Assembly (NCBI GenBank): GCA_029204225.1
Contig: CM055100.1
Coordinates: 49,893,083 to 49,957,082 of the forward strand
DNA from: Diphasiastrum complanatum
Taxonomy: Eukaryota > Streptophyta > Lycopodiopsida > Lycopodiales > Lycopodiaceae
DNA: 64,000 nucleotides
Reading direction: 5' to 3'
A model generated the notes under the pieces. That model did no database searches. It saw nothing but the letters and a program-made list of their open reading frames with translations, and was not told where the DNA came from. Shown in pieces: positions 23,801-34,588 of the stretch (its first letter is position 1; every line of letters starts with the position of its first letter). A program made the translations under genes and the position numbers.

Positions 23801-24540
23801 TAAGCAATTCGTTGTAGATGACTCCAATAACAGCTAGGGTCAACTCATGGTCCTATAGATACCCAATATGAATTCAACTTAATGAACTTAACAATTGGTA
23901 CTGTGCAATTTTTCCACATGGATTTTCTAAAATCCATATTACATAATACAAACACATTCCAATGTCCATTTCTCTTTATCCCTTAGATTTTCAGTCCCCC
24001 GAAAAACTTTCTCAACTATGGTACAAGGAATTTTCTTAGACATATAGTAAATGCTAAAGATAAGTCGATTTTCCTTTTCATTTATAGGTTTTAGCATTAC
24101 TCCGTTAAGGTCTATCAGTTTAACGCAGCTAATGAAAGTGCATGCATAGAAAATCCATTAAATTTTGGATTTCGGTACTTGTCTTACAACATTCAACAGA
24201 AATCCACTTTGTCAAATAAAGAAGCCAATTTCCATGCTACCATCCCAACTTACATCCTTGGTTCAACTGATATCACCTTCAACGAGTATCTTGCTAAATG
24301 CTTTTGCTTGCCAATTACTAACGATCAAAATCCATTAGAATGCAATAACAAAACCATCGGTATTTTACTGACGGAAAAACTTCCAAACACAATTTAACTC
24401 AATTCATTAGGAGTATCCTTCCTCCAAAGTTAAATCGTTAGTTAGCACAGCACCAGGAAATCAAATTTTCACTTACTGGGCACTTGTCTGGAGAAAACTT
24501 ACCATGAAGAATAGTATTTTATTGCCAATCCTAAATCCAT
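20871..24540. other. AT-rich region, nothing recognised
   Basis: About 3.6 kb with no domain I recognise in any frame. Open frames do not exceed about 75 codons. A (TTA)n-like run lies near 21113-21132. The segment may be degraded transposon interior belonging to the minus-strand gypsy element to its right, but no protease or reverse transcriptase motif was found to support that. Confidence 0.5.
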
Positions 24541-24559
24541 GGATCAATCACATACATAT

Positions 24560-26001
24560 AGCCATTAGAATAATAAAATTATTCTCCAAAGGACATTAAG
24601 TTGTTGGGGTTGGCAGGGTGCAAATATAGGGGCTTGGTGTTGGGTTTGTGTACGAGTCAAGACCCATGTTGGATGAGTTTCGATTGGCAATGTTTCTACT
24701 TGCATGGAACAGACAGGAGGAGCTGGTTTAAATCGAGATGGACAGTCCTTCACGATAGTCCTTCACGTGGTGTTCAATGCCGCAATTTTCACAAGCTGGA
24801 GGAAAGCGAAGTTTATCAGGGCAGCGAATACTAGGGTATCCACCTACGCAGATAAGACATCCTCGTATTGCTGGAAGTTGATGTGTGGCAAACACAACTT
24901 GGTTAGGATCATACGTTTGGGCATTGGTGTCAACCACTTGAGCATTAGAATCATATGTATAATAAACAACGGTCTCAATGGTGTACCTCGGTTGAGTAGT
25001 GTCTTCCACATAGATAGTGGACAGCTTGTTGTGGAGCGGGTTGGTTGACGACAAACTGTTGATATGGTTGGTACTGATTTGGTGCAGTTTGTCATGGTTG
25101 GGATACCCATGGTCTTGGAATGAACTATTGTGGAGGGTAGGGGCAGTATACTCGATACATGAGTCTGGGTGCTGATGGAAAATGATTTCGTAGTTGAGTG
25201 CACTCATTAGTAGTGCAATGTTGTGAGCACATTGGACACTAGACATTCTCTCTTGCTGGAAAAGATTTTTCAACAATATTTTTCATGGCAGTTTGAAAAT
25301 CAACAGTGAGTTTATCCATATGAGTTTGTTGAGCTTTCTGTCAGGTTTCCATTTGCTGCAGAAGTTCAGAAGATTGGGCAGCATTTTCAAACTTCGGGTG
25401 GTTAAGACGTTCAGGATTTTTAGATTTCCTTTTGCGATGGTCAAAGTCGTCATCAAAACCTTCATCTTCTTCACGGATAGCATCAGTCATTATGTTTTTA
25501 AGTTGATCATAAATGTCAACTGGTTTTAGTTCACGATGGATGTTTTTAGGCAGTCCAACCAAGAACAATTTAATGGCCATACGTTCAGTGATATTTTCAT
25601 CAACACATTCTACTTTGAGACATTTAAAACACTCAATGCAGTTTCGAACCGACTCTTCGCGACGCATCTTGATATGGGTGATTTGGATGAATGGGCTCTG
25701 AGTCAGTTTGGATGGTTTGAAACGCTTGATGAGAGTGTCCTTGAGAGTAGTCCAGGAAGCAAGATCAGGAGCTTCAAGGTTGAGATACCACTCTTTGGCT
25801 ATTCCATAGAGTACATCAAGAATAGTCAGAGCTTTTCGGTTTTAGAGGTATCTCCATAGAAACGACATGCATTATCAAAGTCTTGGAGAAATCTAACTGG
25901 GTTAGATTCTCCATCGTACTTTGGTGCATCGATACGTGGAATTATGCACTCTAGTCGTGGAGGAGCCGGATTGGAAGATTCAGCACAGTCTCGAGACATG
26001 A
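24560..26001 (-). pseudogene. Ty3/gypsy gag remnant
   Basis: A minus-strand ATG at 26001 opens MSRDCAESSNPAPP and continues in gag-like fashion (PKYDGESNPVRFLQDF). The frame then shifts near 25.83 kb. In the shifted frame the classic retrotransposon gag block is present: EWYLNLEAPDLASWTTLKDT, LIKRFKP, then FLVGLPKNIHRELKP and a charged hinge. A single cysteine cluster PACENCGIEHHVKD near 24.75 kb is a zinc-knuckle remnant. No pol follows in the expected direction. It belongs with the LTR and primer site immediately to the right. Confidence 0.75.
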
Positions 26002-26857
26002 TGCAGTATGAGGAGCAGGGTAACAGTACAGATGATCAGGGCAGTACTGTACTTGGCCAAAAGTCAAAAAGAGCAATTTTCTTGCAGAATGGAGAAGTTT
26101 GGGTAAAAACTGAACTTTTGTGCAGTAATAGAATTCGTTGACAGGCCTAGAAATCATGGACAGTGAGATGAATCCAACTACAGTACTCGCAAATTCTGAC
26201 AATGAGTGTTTTTTGTCTAAATACTGATTTTTTTTATGTTTTTTTGGAAATTTTTTTGTGGGAATAATTTGCAAAGGGTACAGAGAAATCGTTCTCAATG
26301 TGGGTGATTTTGTGGTATGACTGGCGATTTCTGATACTGAGGTTTTGCTAGCAGACAAGGAAAATAGTAAAAAAATGTGATTTTCTGACAGAAAACAAAC
26401 AGTTTGTGAGATAAAATTCGCAAAGTTGTTGGAGGACTGATCTTTGATAGATCTAGCCTCAATGAAGCCAGCGAATTTTGAAACCAAGATTTGGTTGGAA
26501 AACAATGGATTTTGACAGTATATCAGGGTGTTTTCACATAATCTGAACAAGGTCAAAATTTGTGGAGGTGATAAAATGGAAGACCAGGGTCTGTTGTGGC
26601 TGTAGATAGATCGGCGAATTCTGATATACCTGTTTGGTTGAAAAAAATGTCACTTGAGTCACTTCTTTCAAAGAAAATGCCCAAGTTGACACTTGTGTTG
26701 CTTCCCCCCAGCTTGATAGGTTGCTCCACAGCTCGTTGAGGACCTGGATAGAAGTCTCATAATGTGGTGTGAAGGTAAAAAAACAAGCAAGCATACACAC
26801 AAACACGAAAGCGAAAAATGAAAGAAAAAGGAAGCTAGGTAGAAAAATTTTAAAAAG

Positions 26858-26872
26858 CGGCAACGGTGCCAA
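26858..26872 (-). other. Primer binding site, tRNA-Asp type (gypsy)
   Basis: On the minus strand TTGGCACCGTTGCCG directly follows the LTR end. Athila-like gypsy elements use the tRNA-Asp 3' end, whose complement is TGGCGCCGTTGCCG; this site has one substitution. Confidence 0.7.
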
Positions 26873-27117
26873 TGTTGGAAGTAAATCTTGTTTATGCGAT
26901 GGCTAGATCTACTCACGAGTATAGTATAGTGTAGAGAGGATCATCCACCTTTTTAAGAACCTACCAAAGCTTTCAAAGAGAAATAAACAAACAAAAATGG
27001 AAGCATAAGGCTTTCCCGACTAGTGCCCGGAACTGAAATAAACTAACTAAGATAACAAGCAATAAAATCCTTGCTAAGGCTTACCCAACTAGCAAGGCAC
27101 ACCCAAAAGGGAGATAG

Positions 27118-27772
27118 TGTGAAAATTGTCAACATTTCCTAGCTAGTTTGAGGTCTAAATTAGCTAAAATTGTAAATAGTTTTGGTTCTGGAGTTTCACA
27201 CGTGTGAACCAGGCCACAATGTTTTTATTTACTGTATTTTTTCAGTATGATGAAGTGTCAAACTTCATACCCTTCAAAATGAGACCATTTTGATGTATTT
27301 TGGTCATATAAGCCATTTTTAGCTATTTTTCCTATATAGGGAATATCTAGGGTCAAGTACCTTCTAGAGAGAGGAGAGAGAGTCATCTTCCTCATCCATA
27401 AATAGTAGGGAAGTCGTGGAGAACAGGTTGGAGAAACCTTTTGTATGCTTCATTGAGATCAATAGATCATTGTCATTGTTTCTTCCTCCATTGAGAGCAT
27501 TGTTGTGTGTATTGTCTTCAAGCTATTGTGTATGATCTTAGGTGCTTTCCAAAAGTGGTAGGATGATGTATTATGGACTGTATAATGCTATTTTGGGCCG
27601 CACTTGATGTTTATGGAAGTTTCCATTTGTGATAAATGCTTTTTGATCAAGTTCTTTGCATTCTAGGTAGCATAGAATGTGTTGCCAATTCCTAGCTTAT
27701 GTAGTTTGGAGTGCAAGCATTCAAGCCAATGATCTTGGAGTTTAGATCCACTTAGGATCTGTATTTTTCACA
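27118..27772 (+). repeat. Copia 5' LTR
   Basis: 655 bp, TG...CA, with 8-bp terminal inverted repeats. TATA-like words CTATATAGG (27332-27340) and CATAAATAGTAGG (27397-27409) are candidate promoter cores. Confidence 0.97.
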
Positions 27773-27784
27773 TGGTATCAGAGC
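27773..27784 (+). other. Primer binding site, initiator Met tRNA
   Basis: TGGTATCAGAGC follows the 5' LTR with no gap. It is the complement of the plant initiator tRNA-Met 3' end, the usual copia primer. Confidence 0.95.
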
Positions 27785-28070
27785 TGGTTGGCTTCTATTT
27801 ACAGTAAGTATTCCATTTTTGGTGATATTTGGATGTTTGATCAAGTTCTAGCATGATTTTGCATTGCTTTGTTGATCAAATCTTACTAACCTTTGTTTTG
27901 TGAGTTGAACTTGTGGATCAAAAGCATATTTCAGGTCTATTGAAGATCAGAGGCTGAAAAGAAACTATTTTGGATCAGATCATAACACCTAATCATTTGT
28001 GATTGTGAGGCTTGTGCATATTCAATACTAACAATGTTCTTTTCAATCCTATTGTTGACAATCTCCATTC

Positions 28071-28206
28071 TTGGATGAACACTCTCCTTAAGTGGATGAA
28101 ACTTCTCCTTAAGTGGATGACAAATGCTCTTTTGAGTGAGTTGTAATTCTCCTAAAGGCTGAGCAAAGCTCCCATTTGGATGAAAGATCCCCTTTTTTGG
28201 GTGAAC
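28071..28206 (+). repeat. Short tandem repeats in copia leader
   Basis: A ~22-26-bp unit of the form GTGGATGAAACTTCTCCTTAA occurs about five or six times with drift (TTGGATGAACACTCTCCTTAA, GTGGATGACAAATGCTC, TTTGGATGAAAGATCCCC and others). It lies between primer site and gag. Confidence 0.75.
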
Positions 28207-28288
28207 ATATTGTAAGCTCCATTGTGAAGAGCATATTGTAAAGATTGTCATCAATTTTGGCATAATTTTTGGTGTACTTTGTTGAGCA

Positions 28289-28745
28289 TGTAAGTAACTC
28301 TCCTTATGTAATTTGATTGGAGCATTTGCTGGAAGGTGTTAACCATTATGCAAGTGTGTTTTCAGGTTCTTAACAGGTTGAGGAATATTCTCATGTGAAG
28401 TGATCTTAGATCTACATCTAAACACCAAGATTTGACAAGATAGTGAAGCTAGTCTTGTGATTCACTAAGTGTGCTCATTCATTCACCTCTAAATCTTGTA
28501 TTTATCACTTGCTGGAGTTTATAAACTTTTATAAGTGTGGTTTACATGTGGTTTTACAGGTTGAATCAATATCTTAGTGTGTTGATCATATGTTGATCAA
28601 GTTTGTTCATTACTAGGTAATCTTGGCATCCTAGTTTTGGGTATTTTCTAAGAATGCAAGTAACTCTTCACACCATAACTTGATTTGGTCACTTGCTGGA
28701 AAGTTTGAGAGCTTAAGCAAGAGTGTGTTCAGGTTGGTTTGATTT
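28289..28745 (+). repeat. Three diverged ~95-bp repeats in copia leader
   Basis: Segments near 28289-28385, 28480-28570 and 28656-28745 share the order CAAGTAACTC..., (A/C)(C/T)TTGCTGGA..., AAGTGTG..., TTCAGGTT/TACAGGTT. They may form a structured leader. Confidence 0.6.
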
Positions 28746-28944
28746 TGTAATCCATTCTTAGTGTGTGCAAAGTGTTGCATGTGTTTCAATCTTCCTTTCT
28801 ATGCTTGGAAACCATCTAGGTTCAAGATAGAAGTGTTTTAGGGTCCTAAATCTTCATAGATCTCTTTATCTATCATTTGTTGAGAGAAAAGTGAGTGCTA
28901 AGTGCTTTAGGACAGAACCTAAAAGTTGAAGAAACATTAGAATC

Positions 28945-31900
28945 ATGGCTTCCAATGGTGGGATCATGCTAGAGTCTAGTGAAAGGTTGAGTTCATCAAA
29001 CTACTCTACTTGGAAAGTGAGGATGGAGTCCTTACTTGAGTTGAATGAACTCATGGACATAGTTGCAGAAATTGAAGAGAGACCTCTCACACTTCAAGAG
29101 CAACAAAGGTTTGATAAGAAGGCCAAAAGGGCTCTTCATATCATTAAAATGAATGTTACAAATGAACTTCTCAAGGAAGTTGGAAAGTGTCAAAGTGCAA
29201 GTGAGGCATGGAATGCCTTAAAGAAGCTCTTTGAATCAAAGTCCACATCTAGGGTATTGACCCTAAGGAGACAAATATTTTCTAGTAGGCAAAGAGAGGG
29301 TGAAAGTGCTCATGCATTTATCTTGAGAGTTAAGTCCCTAAGTGATGATTTAGCATGCATTGATGAGAACATAAAAGATGGTGAAATAGTCCAAGTTATG
29401 TTGAATGGTTTGCTAAATGAACATGCTAACCTTGTGCAAAGTTTTGCCATTCAAAGAGTCTTGCCAAGTGTGGTTGACTTGCAAGAAATCTTATTGGCTG
29501 AAGAACATAGGTTGCAATCAAAGCTTGATGGTGCATCCTTGCAAGGTGGAGGTGAAGAGGCTTTCTTCACAAAAGGCAAATTCAAGGGCAAAGGTAAAGG
29601 CAAAGGGAAATGGTCCAAAGGTGGTAACTTTGATCATGATGATCACTCTTCCTCTTCCTCTTCTACTAAGAACAATAAGTCAAAGTTCAAGTGCTTTTAT
29701 TGTGGGATAAAAGGTCATTTTGCAAATGAATGTTATAAGAAGAAAAGAGAGCAAGGAGAGAGGCAAGGAAATCTTACAATAGATGAGGAAGAACATAACA
29801 CATGTGAATCACTTGTTATGACTTCAAGTTTGTTAGCCAACATAGATGATAATGATCCTTGGTGGATTGATAGTGGAGCCTCATCTCACATGACAAGACA
29901 TAAGGAATACTTTACATCCTTATTGTCTTATGAGGGAGAAGGTAACATCATCTACACTGCAAATGATGGTCAATGTGACATCAAAGGCATAGGCACTATT
30001 CCTATTTCCCTTTCAACAAATAGGAAAGCAAATCTTGAAAATGTTTTGTACATTCCTTCAATCACTAAGAATTTGCTTAGTGTAAGTCAAATGATTGACA
30101 AAGGACTTGATGTGGAGTTCATTGGAGATGCATGTTTGATAAGTAAATGTGGATCCTTGATTGCTCAAGGTAGGAGGCATGGTAAACTTTTCAAGCTTGA
30201 TGCATGTGTGATCTCTAATCATGAAGGATGTATGGCTAGGGAGCAATTGACAAACCAAGAAGTTTGGCACAAGAGGTTGGGCCATCCCAACTTCAAATCT
30301 TTGGAGGTAATGGCAAAGAAAGAGCTTGTTCTTGGTCTCCCTAAAAGTCTTGTTGCAAACAATAGTGTTTGTGAACATTGTGCCTTGTCCAAATCTCATA
30401 GACTTGCTTATTCTAGATCTACTTCTAGATCTAAAGAAGCTTTTCAACTTGTGCATTCTGATATTCATTCTTCTAGTACAACTAGCAATGGTGGGGCAAA
30501 GATGTATGCAACTTTCATTGATGACTTTAGTAGGTATACTTGGATCTATCTTCTTAAAAGTAAGGATGAAGTGTTTGCTGCATTTGTCAAGTTCAAGAAT
30601 GAAATGGAAAACCAATTCAATACAAAGATCAAATGCTTAAGATCTGATAATGGAGGGGAATACACCTCAAATAGGTTCAAAGACTTTTGTATAGCACATG
30701 GGATTAAGAGGGAGATGTCTAGTCCTAGGACTCCACAACAGAATGGAGTGGCCGAGAGGAAGAATAGAACCCTTTGTGAATGTGCCAAGGCAATGAGACT
30801 ACATGCTAATCTTGCTAAGTCTTTTTGGGGGGAAGCTTTAGCATGTGCTAACTATCTATGTAATAGATGGACAAGTGCTTCCTTGGATGGTAAAACTCCT
30901 CATGAGGTTCTTTATGGTAGAAGGCCGAGTGTCAAGCATTGTAGGATCTTTGGATGTACATGTTTTGTCAATATCACACTTGATGATAGAACTAAAGAAG
31001 ATCCTTCATCAAAGAAGGGTGTGTTTGTTGGCTATAGTGAAGTAAGCAAGGCTTACAAAGTGTACATTCCTTCTACAAAGAAAGTTGTCATAAGTAGGGA
31101 TGTCATCTTTCATGAAGAGAATGTTTCCAATGTTGTTGATGTTGATGTTGATGTGCCTACTAATCATCATGATGTGCAAGATGTCTTGGATGAAGATGGA
31201 GATGCCACTCCAAAGCAAACTTCAAGGAAGACTCAAAGGCAAAGGGCTAAGCCATCAAGGCTAACCTATGATGAAAAAGGAAAGCAAGTGGTGGACAACT
31301 CTAACTTTGCTTTTCTTACCTCTTTTGATGAACCAACTTGTGTAGGTGAAGCAATTCAAAAGAAGGAATGGATCCAAGCCATGGATCATGAGCATCAAGC
31401 ACTCATCAAAAGCAACACATGGAGGTTGGTAAAGCTTCCAAAGGACAAGAAGGCAATTGATTGTAAGTGGATCTTCAAGATCAAGACAAATCAAGATGGA
31501 TCAATCAACAAGTACAAGGCAAGGTTGGTGGCAAAGGGGTATGCTCAAGAATATGGTATTGACTATGATGAGACCTTTGCACCCGTGGCAAAGATGGTAA
31601 CTATTCGAATCCTAATCTCTCTTGCAACTCTTTATGATTGGGATATGTGGCAAATGGATGTTACTAATGCCTTCTTGAATGGTGATCTTGAAGAAGATAT
31701 TTACATGGAGCAACCCGAGGGCTATGTTTCACATGATGAGCCTAATCATGTGTGCTATCTCCAAAAGAGTTTGTATGGGCTAAAGCAAGCACCAAGGAGT
31801 TGGTATGCTAAGCTCAATTCCTTCTTACTTTCTCAAAACTTTGTTATGAGTGAGTATGATCATTCTCTCTACTTTAGATTGAATGAAAATGATATCACTT

Positions 31901-32898
31901 TACTTTTGATCTATGTTGATGACATTATCTTAAGTGGTGGTAACAACCTAGATATAGATGAAATCAAGATGGCACTCAAAAGAGAGTTTGAAATTCAAGA
32001 TCTTGGTAAACTTCATTATATCTTAGGAATAGAGATTATTAGAACTTCTAAATCTACATTCATATGTCAAGAAAAGTATGTTAACTCTATTCTAAAAAGG
32101 TTTCATATGGAAGATTGTAAAGTTGTTTCTACTCCTATGGAATCAAATGTAAAGCTAACTACAAGAAGTAATGAAAGATCCTTCAAGGACATTACTCTCT
32201 ATAGAAAGCTAATAGGATCTCTTATATGGTTAACCATCACAAGACCTGATCTAAGCTTTGTGGTTGGTAAACTAAGTCAATTTATGCAAGATCCTAGTGA
32301 GGCTCATTGGAAGCTAGGAAAGAGAGTACTTAGATACATCTCGGGATCTAGAGATTTTGGCATCTTGTATGGAGGTACTACACCTAACCTTTGTGGATTT
32401 TCAGATTCAGATTTTGCAGGTGATCAAATGGATAGGAAGTCAACAAGTGCCTTTGCAATCTATCTTGGAGATGGAGTGGTCTCATGGCTATCAAAGAAGC
32501 AACCAACTATCTCTCTATCTTCCACCGAAGCCGAGTACAAGGCATTAACAACATGCACCAAGGAGATTCTTTGGATCAAGAGGATGTTATTGGATCTTCA
32601 CTTGCTGGAACCAGAGAAGACTCCAATCATACTTTGTGATAACCTTTCAGCCCAAAGCTTGGCAAGCAATCCTGTTTTTCATGCAAGGAGCAAGCACATT
32701 GAGATTGCTCACCATTTTGTGAGAGATCAAGTCATTGCCAAAGAGGTGGAGCTTCAACATGTCTCTTCAAAGGAGTGTGTGGCTGATATCTTCACCAAAC
32801 CATTGGGAAAGGACCTATATTTAATGCATAGATCTAATCTTGGAATGTGCTCAAAGACTATGTTGAAACTAGCATCCAATGTTGAAGAGGGAGTGTGA
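28945..32898 (+). CDS. Copia gag-pol polyprotein, intact 1317 aa
   Basis: One uninterrupted frame encodes capsid and all replication enzymes. The gag region covers residues 1 to about 245 and ends in a Lys/Gly-rich stretch and a zinc knuckle CFYCGIKGHFANEC (about 250). The protease active site is WWIDSGASSHMT (Asp near 309). Integrase has the zinc-binding HKRLGHP...CEHC (His near 442) and the catalytic triad D506, D568, E604 in DD35E spacing. Reverse transcriptase carries YVDD (990-993). RNase H includes DSDFAGD (from 1154) and SLSSTEAEY. Length and motifs fit a functional element. The stop codon TGA (32896-32898) lies inside the 3' LTR. The start is the first ATG of the gag-like frame. Confidence 0.97.
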   Translation: MASNGGIMLESSERLSSSNYSTWKVRMESLLELNELMDIVAEIEERPLTLQEQQRFDKKAKRALHIIKMNVTNELLKEVGKCQSASEAWNALKKLFESKSTSRVLTLRRQIFSSRQREGESAHAFILRVKSLSDDLACIDENIKDGEIVQVMLNGLLNEHANLVQSFAIQRVLPSVVDLQEILLAEEHRLQSKLDGASLQGGGEEAFFTKGKFKGKGKGKGKWSKGGNFDHDDHSSSSSSTKNNKSKFKCFYCGIKGHFANECYKKKREQGERQGNLTIDEEEHNTCESLVMTSSLLANIDDNDPWWIDSGASSHMTRHKEYFTSLLSYEGEGNIIYTANDGQCDIKGIGTIPISLSTNRKANLENVLYIPSITKNLLSVSQMIDKGLDVEFIGDACLISKCGSLIAQGRRHGKLFKLDACVISNHEGCMAREQLTNQEVWHKRLGHPNFKSLEVMAKKELVLGLPKSLVANNSVCEHCALSKSHRLAYSRSTSRSKEAFQLVHSDIHSSSTTSNGGAKMYATFIDDFSRYTWIYLLKSKDEVFAAFVKFKNEMENQFNTKIKCLRSDNGGEYTSNRFKDFCIAHGIKREMSSPRTPQQNGVAERKNRTLCECAKAMRLHANLAKSFWGEALACANYLCNRWTSASLDGKTPHEVLYGRRPSVKHCRIFGCTCFVNITLDDRTKEDPSSKKGVFVGYSEVSKAYKVYIPSTKKVVISRDVIFHEENVSNVVDVDVDVPTNHHDVQDVLDEDGDATPKQTSRKTQRQRAKPSRLTYDEKGKQVVDNSNFAFLTSFDEPTCVGEAIQKKEWIQAMDHEHQALIKSNTWRLVKLPKDKKAIDCKWIFKIKTNQDGSINKYKARLVAKGYAQEYGIDYDETFAPVAKMVTIRILISLATLYDWDMWQMDVTNAFLNGDLEEDIYMEQPEGYVSHDEPNHVCYLQKSLYGLKQAPRSWYAKLNSFLLSQNFVMSEYDHSLYFRLNENDITLLLIYVDDIILSGGNNLDIDEIKMALKREFEIQDLGKLHYILGIEIIRTSKSTFICQEKYVNSILKRFHMEDCKVVSTPMESNVKLTTRSNERSFKDITLYRKLIGSLIWLTITRPDLSFVVGKLSQFMQDPSEAHWKLGKRVLRYISGSRDFGILYGGTTPNLCGFSDSDFAGDQMDRKSTSAFAIYLGDGVVSWLSKKQPTISLSSTEAEYKALTTCTKEILWIKRMLLDLHLLEPEKTPIILCDNLSAQSLASNPVFHARSKHIEIAHHFVRDQVIAKEVELQHVSSKECVADIFTKPLGKDLYLMHRSNLGMCSKTMLKLASNVEEGV
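32884..32893 (+). other. Polypurine tract
   Basis: GAAGAGGGAG directly abuts the 3' LTR and would prime plus-strand DNA synthesis. It overlaps the last codons of gag-pol. Confidence 0.85.
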
Positions 32899-33548
32899 AA
32901 ATTGTCAACATTTCCTAGCTAGTTTGAGGTCTAAATTAGGTAAAATTGTAAATAGTTTTGGTTCTGGAGTTTCACACGTGTGAACCAGGCCACAATGTTT
33001 TTATTTACTGTATTTTTTCAGTATGATGAAGTGTCAAACTTCATACCCTTCAAAATGAGACCATTTTGATGTATTTTGGTCATATAAGCCATTTTTAGCT
33101 ATTTTTCCTATATAGGGAATATCTAGGGTCAAGTACCTTCTAGAGAGAGGAGAGAGAGTCATCTTCCTCATCCATAAATAGTAGGGAAGTCGTGGAGAAC
33201 AGGTTGGAGAAACCTTTTGTATGCTTCATTGAGATCAATAGATCATTGTCATTGTTTCTTCCTCCATTGAGAGCATTGTTGTGTGTATTGTCTTCAAGCT
33301 ATTGTGTATGATCTTAGGTGCTTTCCAAAAGTGGTAGGCTGATGTATTATGGACTGTATAATGCTATTTTGGGCCGCACTTGATGTTTATGGAAGTTTCC
33401 ATTTGTGATAAATGCTTTTTGATCAAGTTCTTTGCATTCTAGGTAGCATAGAATGTGTTGCCAATTCCTAGCTTATGTAGTTTGGAGTGCAAGCATTCAA
33501 GCCAATGATCTTGGAGTTTAGATCCACTTAGGATCTGTATTTTTCACA
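32894..33548 (+). repeat. Copia 3' LTR
   Basis: 655 bp, differing from the 5' LTR at two positions (TTAGGTAAAA for TTAGCTAAAA, and TAGGCTGATG for TAGGATGATG). Confidence 0.97.
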
Positions 33549-34079
33549 GATAGAAATAATAGACTGCGGCTAACTAAATAATCAACAAATAAACACATGC
33601 CACAATACACACCAATAAGAAGGAGGCAAGAGGAGGCCCGAGCACCTTCCCTAAAGCTATGCACCTTCCCAAAGGGAATACAAATGAAATAGAATGATAG
33701 CCTCAAAAATAAAGAGTAAGATATCTTAATCTCAAAAGTGTTGTGTACATGGCAAATACCTCTCCTTTTATAACAAGGAGGGTCTTCCATAAGTATTCAC
33801 TAACTTATGGGATTAATTTAAAACTAGCCATTCTAGAACTTCTAACTTAGGACTTAGAACTTTACAAGTTTCTAACTTTGAAATTTAAGATAACTTAAGA
33901 CAAATATTTCTAAGCTTAAGTTTCTTAAGTCTAAGTTCTAATCCTAAGTTTAAGTTATTTTACTATTTTAAGCTTCTACCCATGGACTTACAAAACACAT
34001 GCCATAGTTTATTGGCAAATACTCATACGTGGGCCTACAAGATTTCTTTTTTTTTAATATTTTCTCTGTGTTTGCACAG

Positions 34080-34588
34080 TTGCTAAGACTTCTATATGCC
34101 AATCAAGAGAAGAAACCCCTGGCCAACAGAGCGACCACGCGTTGAAGTTGTCAACTGGTCAGTGATCCTAGGGTTTTCTGAAGGCTCGTCATTGGATGAC
34201 CTGAGGCTGCCGCCATTGGATTTTGGCCATAAGTATAAATCCAACGCTGAGCTATGCGTACTTCAGAGTGCCAAATACTACAGATCCATGGCCTTTCTCA
34301 TGAATCAGAAATGTTTTTGGGATCGAGGCTTAGATCCAATAAGGATCAATCATGATGTAGCCCTCCAATCAGAAAATGACTACCAAATGATGGCTCGGCT
34401 CTATTACAAAGCGGCCTTCATGTCTGCTCGTTACATCGCAATGGTGGAATACTGGCAGGAGTTTGGATTTATTGAAAAGGTGCGAAATTACTTGGGGCCA
34501 TTACCTTTCGGAAGCAAATTACGCTTCCAAGTATTTGAAGCCCTAGGAAGGAAGATGAGCATGAGAAAACAAACCGCAAAGCGACAAG
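34080..34588 (+). CDS. Exon-like ORF, function unknown
   Basis: A 166-codon frame begins MPIKRRNPWPTERP at 34096. It follows a pyrimidine-rich tract and TTTGCACAG (34071-34079), a good splice acceptor, and near its end CAAG|GTGAGT (34588/34589) is a strong donor. An in-frame TAA at 34084 precedes the ATG, so the ATG would be the start in an exon with a short 5' leader. The deduced protein is mixed alpha/charged, with tyrosine-rich middle blocks (SAKYYRSMAF, ARLYYKAAFM) and a basic end. I do not recognise a family. It may be the start of a real gene or a captured exon; no second exon was found. Confidence 0.4.

Larger units (their letters stand above)
27118..33548 (+). mobile_element. Complete, young Ty1/copia retrotransposon
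   Basis: All expected parts are present in order: 5' LTR 27118-27772, primer site 27773-27784, leader, one gag-pol frame 28945-32898, purine tract 32884-32893 and 3' LTR 32894-33548. Both LTRs are 655 bp, start TGTGAAAA, end TTTTCACA, and differ at 2 positions only. The target duplication GATAG is perfect (27113-27117 and 33549-33553). The element is inserted in the LTR of an older gypsy element of opposite orientation. Enzyme order PR-IN-RT-RH places it in copia; I do not assign the lineage. Confidence 0.97.
26873..34035 (-). mobile_element. Gypsy 5' LTR, split by a copia insertion
   Basis: In minus orientation the LTR ends ...CCAACA next to the primer site at 26873. It runs up to the copia insertion point (27117) and resumes at 33554. 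A TATAAAAGGAG box (around 33768-33778, minus strand) fits an LTR promoter. The proposed outer end is TGTAGGCCC at about 34035. Without the 6.4-kb copia element it would be about 730 bp. The outer boundary is inferred, because no second LTR was found in the window. Confidence 0.55.

Noticed and set aside
20871-24540. Endogenous pararetrovirus or gypsy pol in the unassigned region
   Set aside because: No protease, reverse transcriptase, RNase H or movement-protein motif could be found in any frame.
26534-26916. Phe-rich minus-strand frames suggesting a membrane protein
   Set aside because: They lie in the untranslated leader of the gypsy element, between primer site and gag, and over its LTR edge.
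27937-28263. 108-codon minus-strand frame with HPLKE repeats
   Set aside because: It is the reverse reading of the short tandem repeats in the copia leader.
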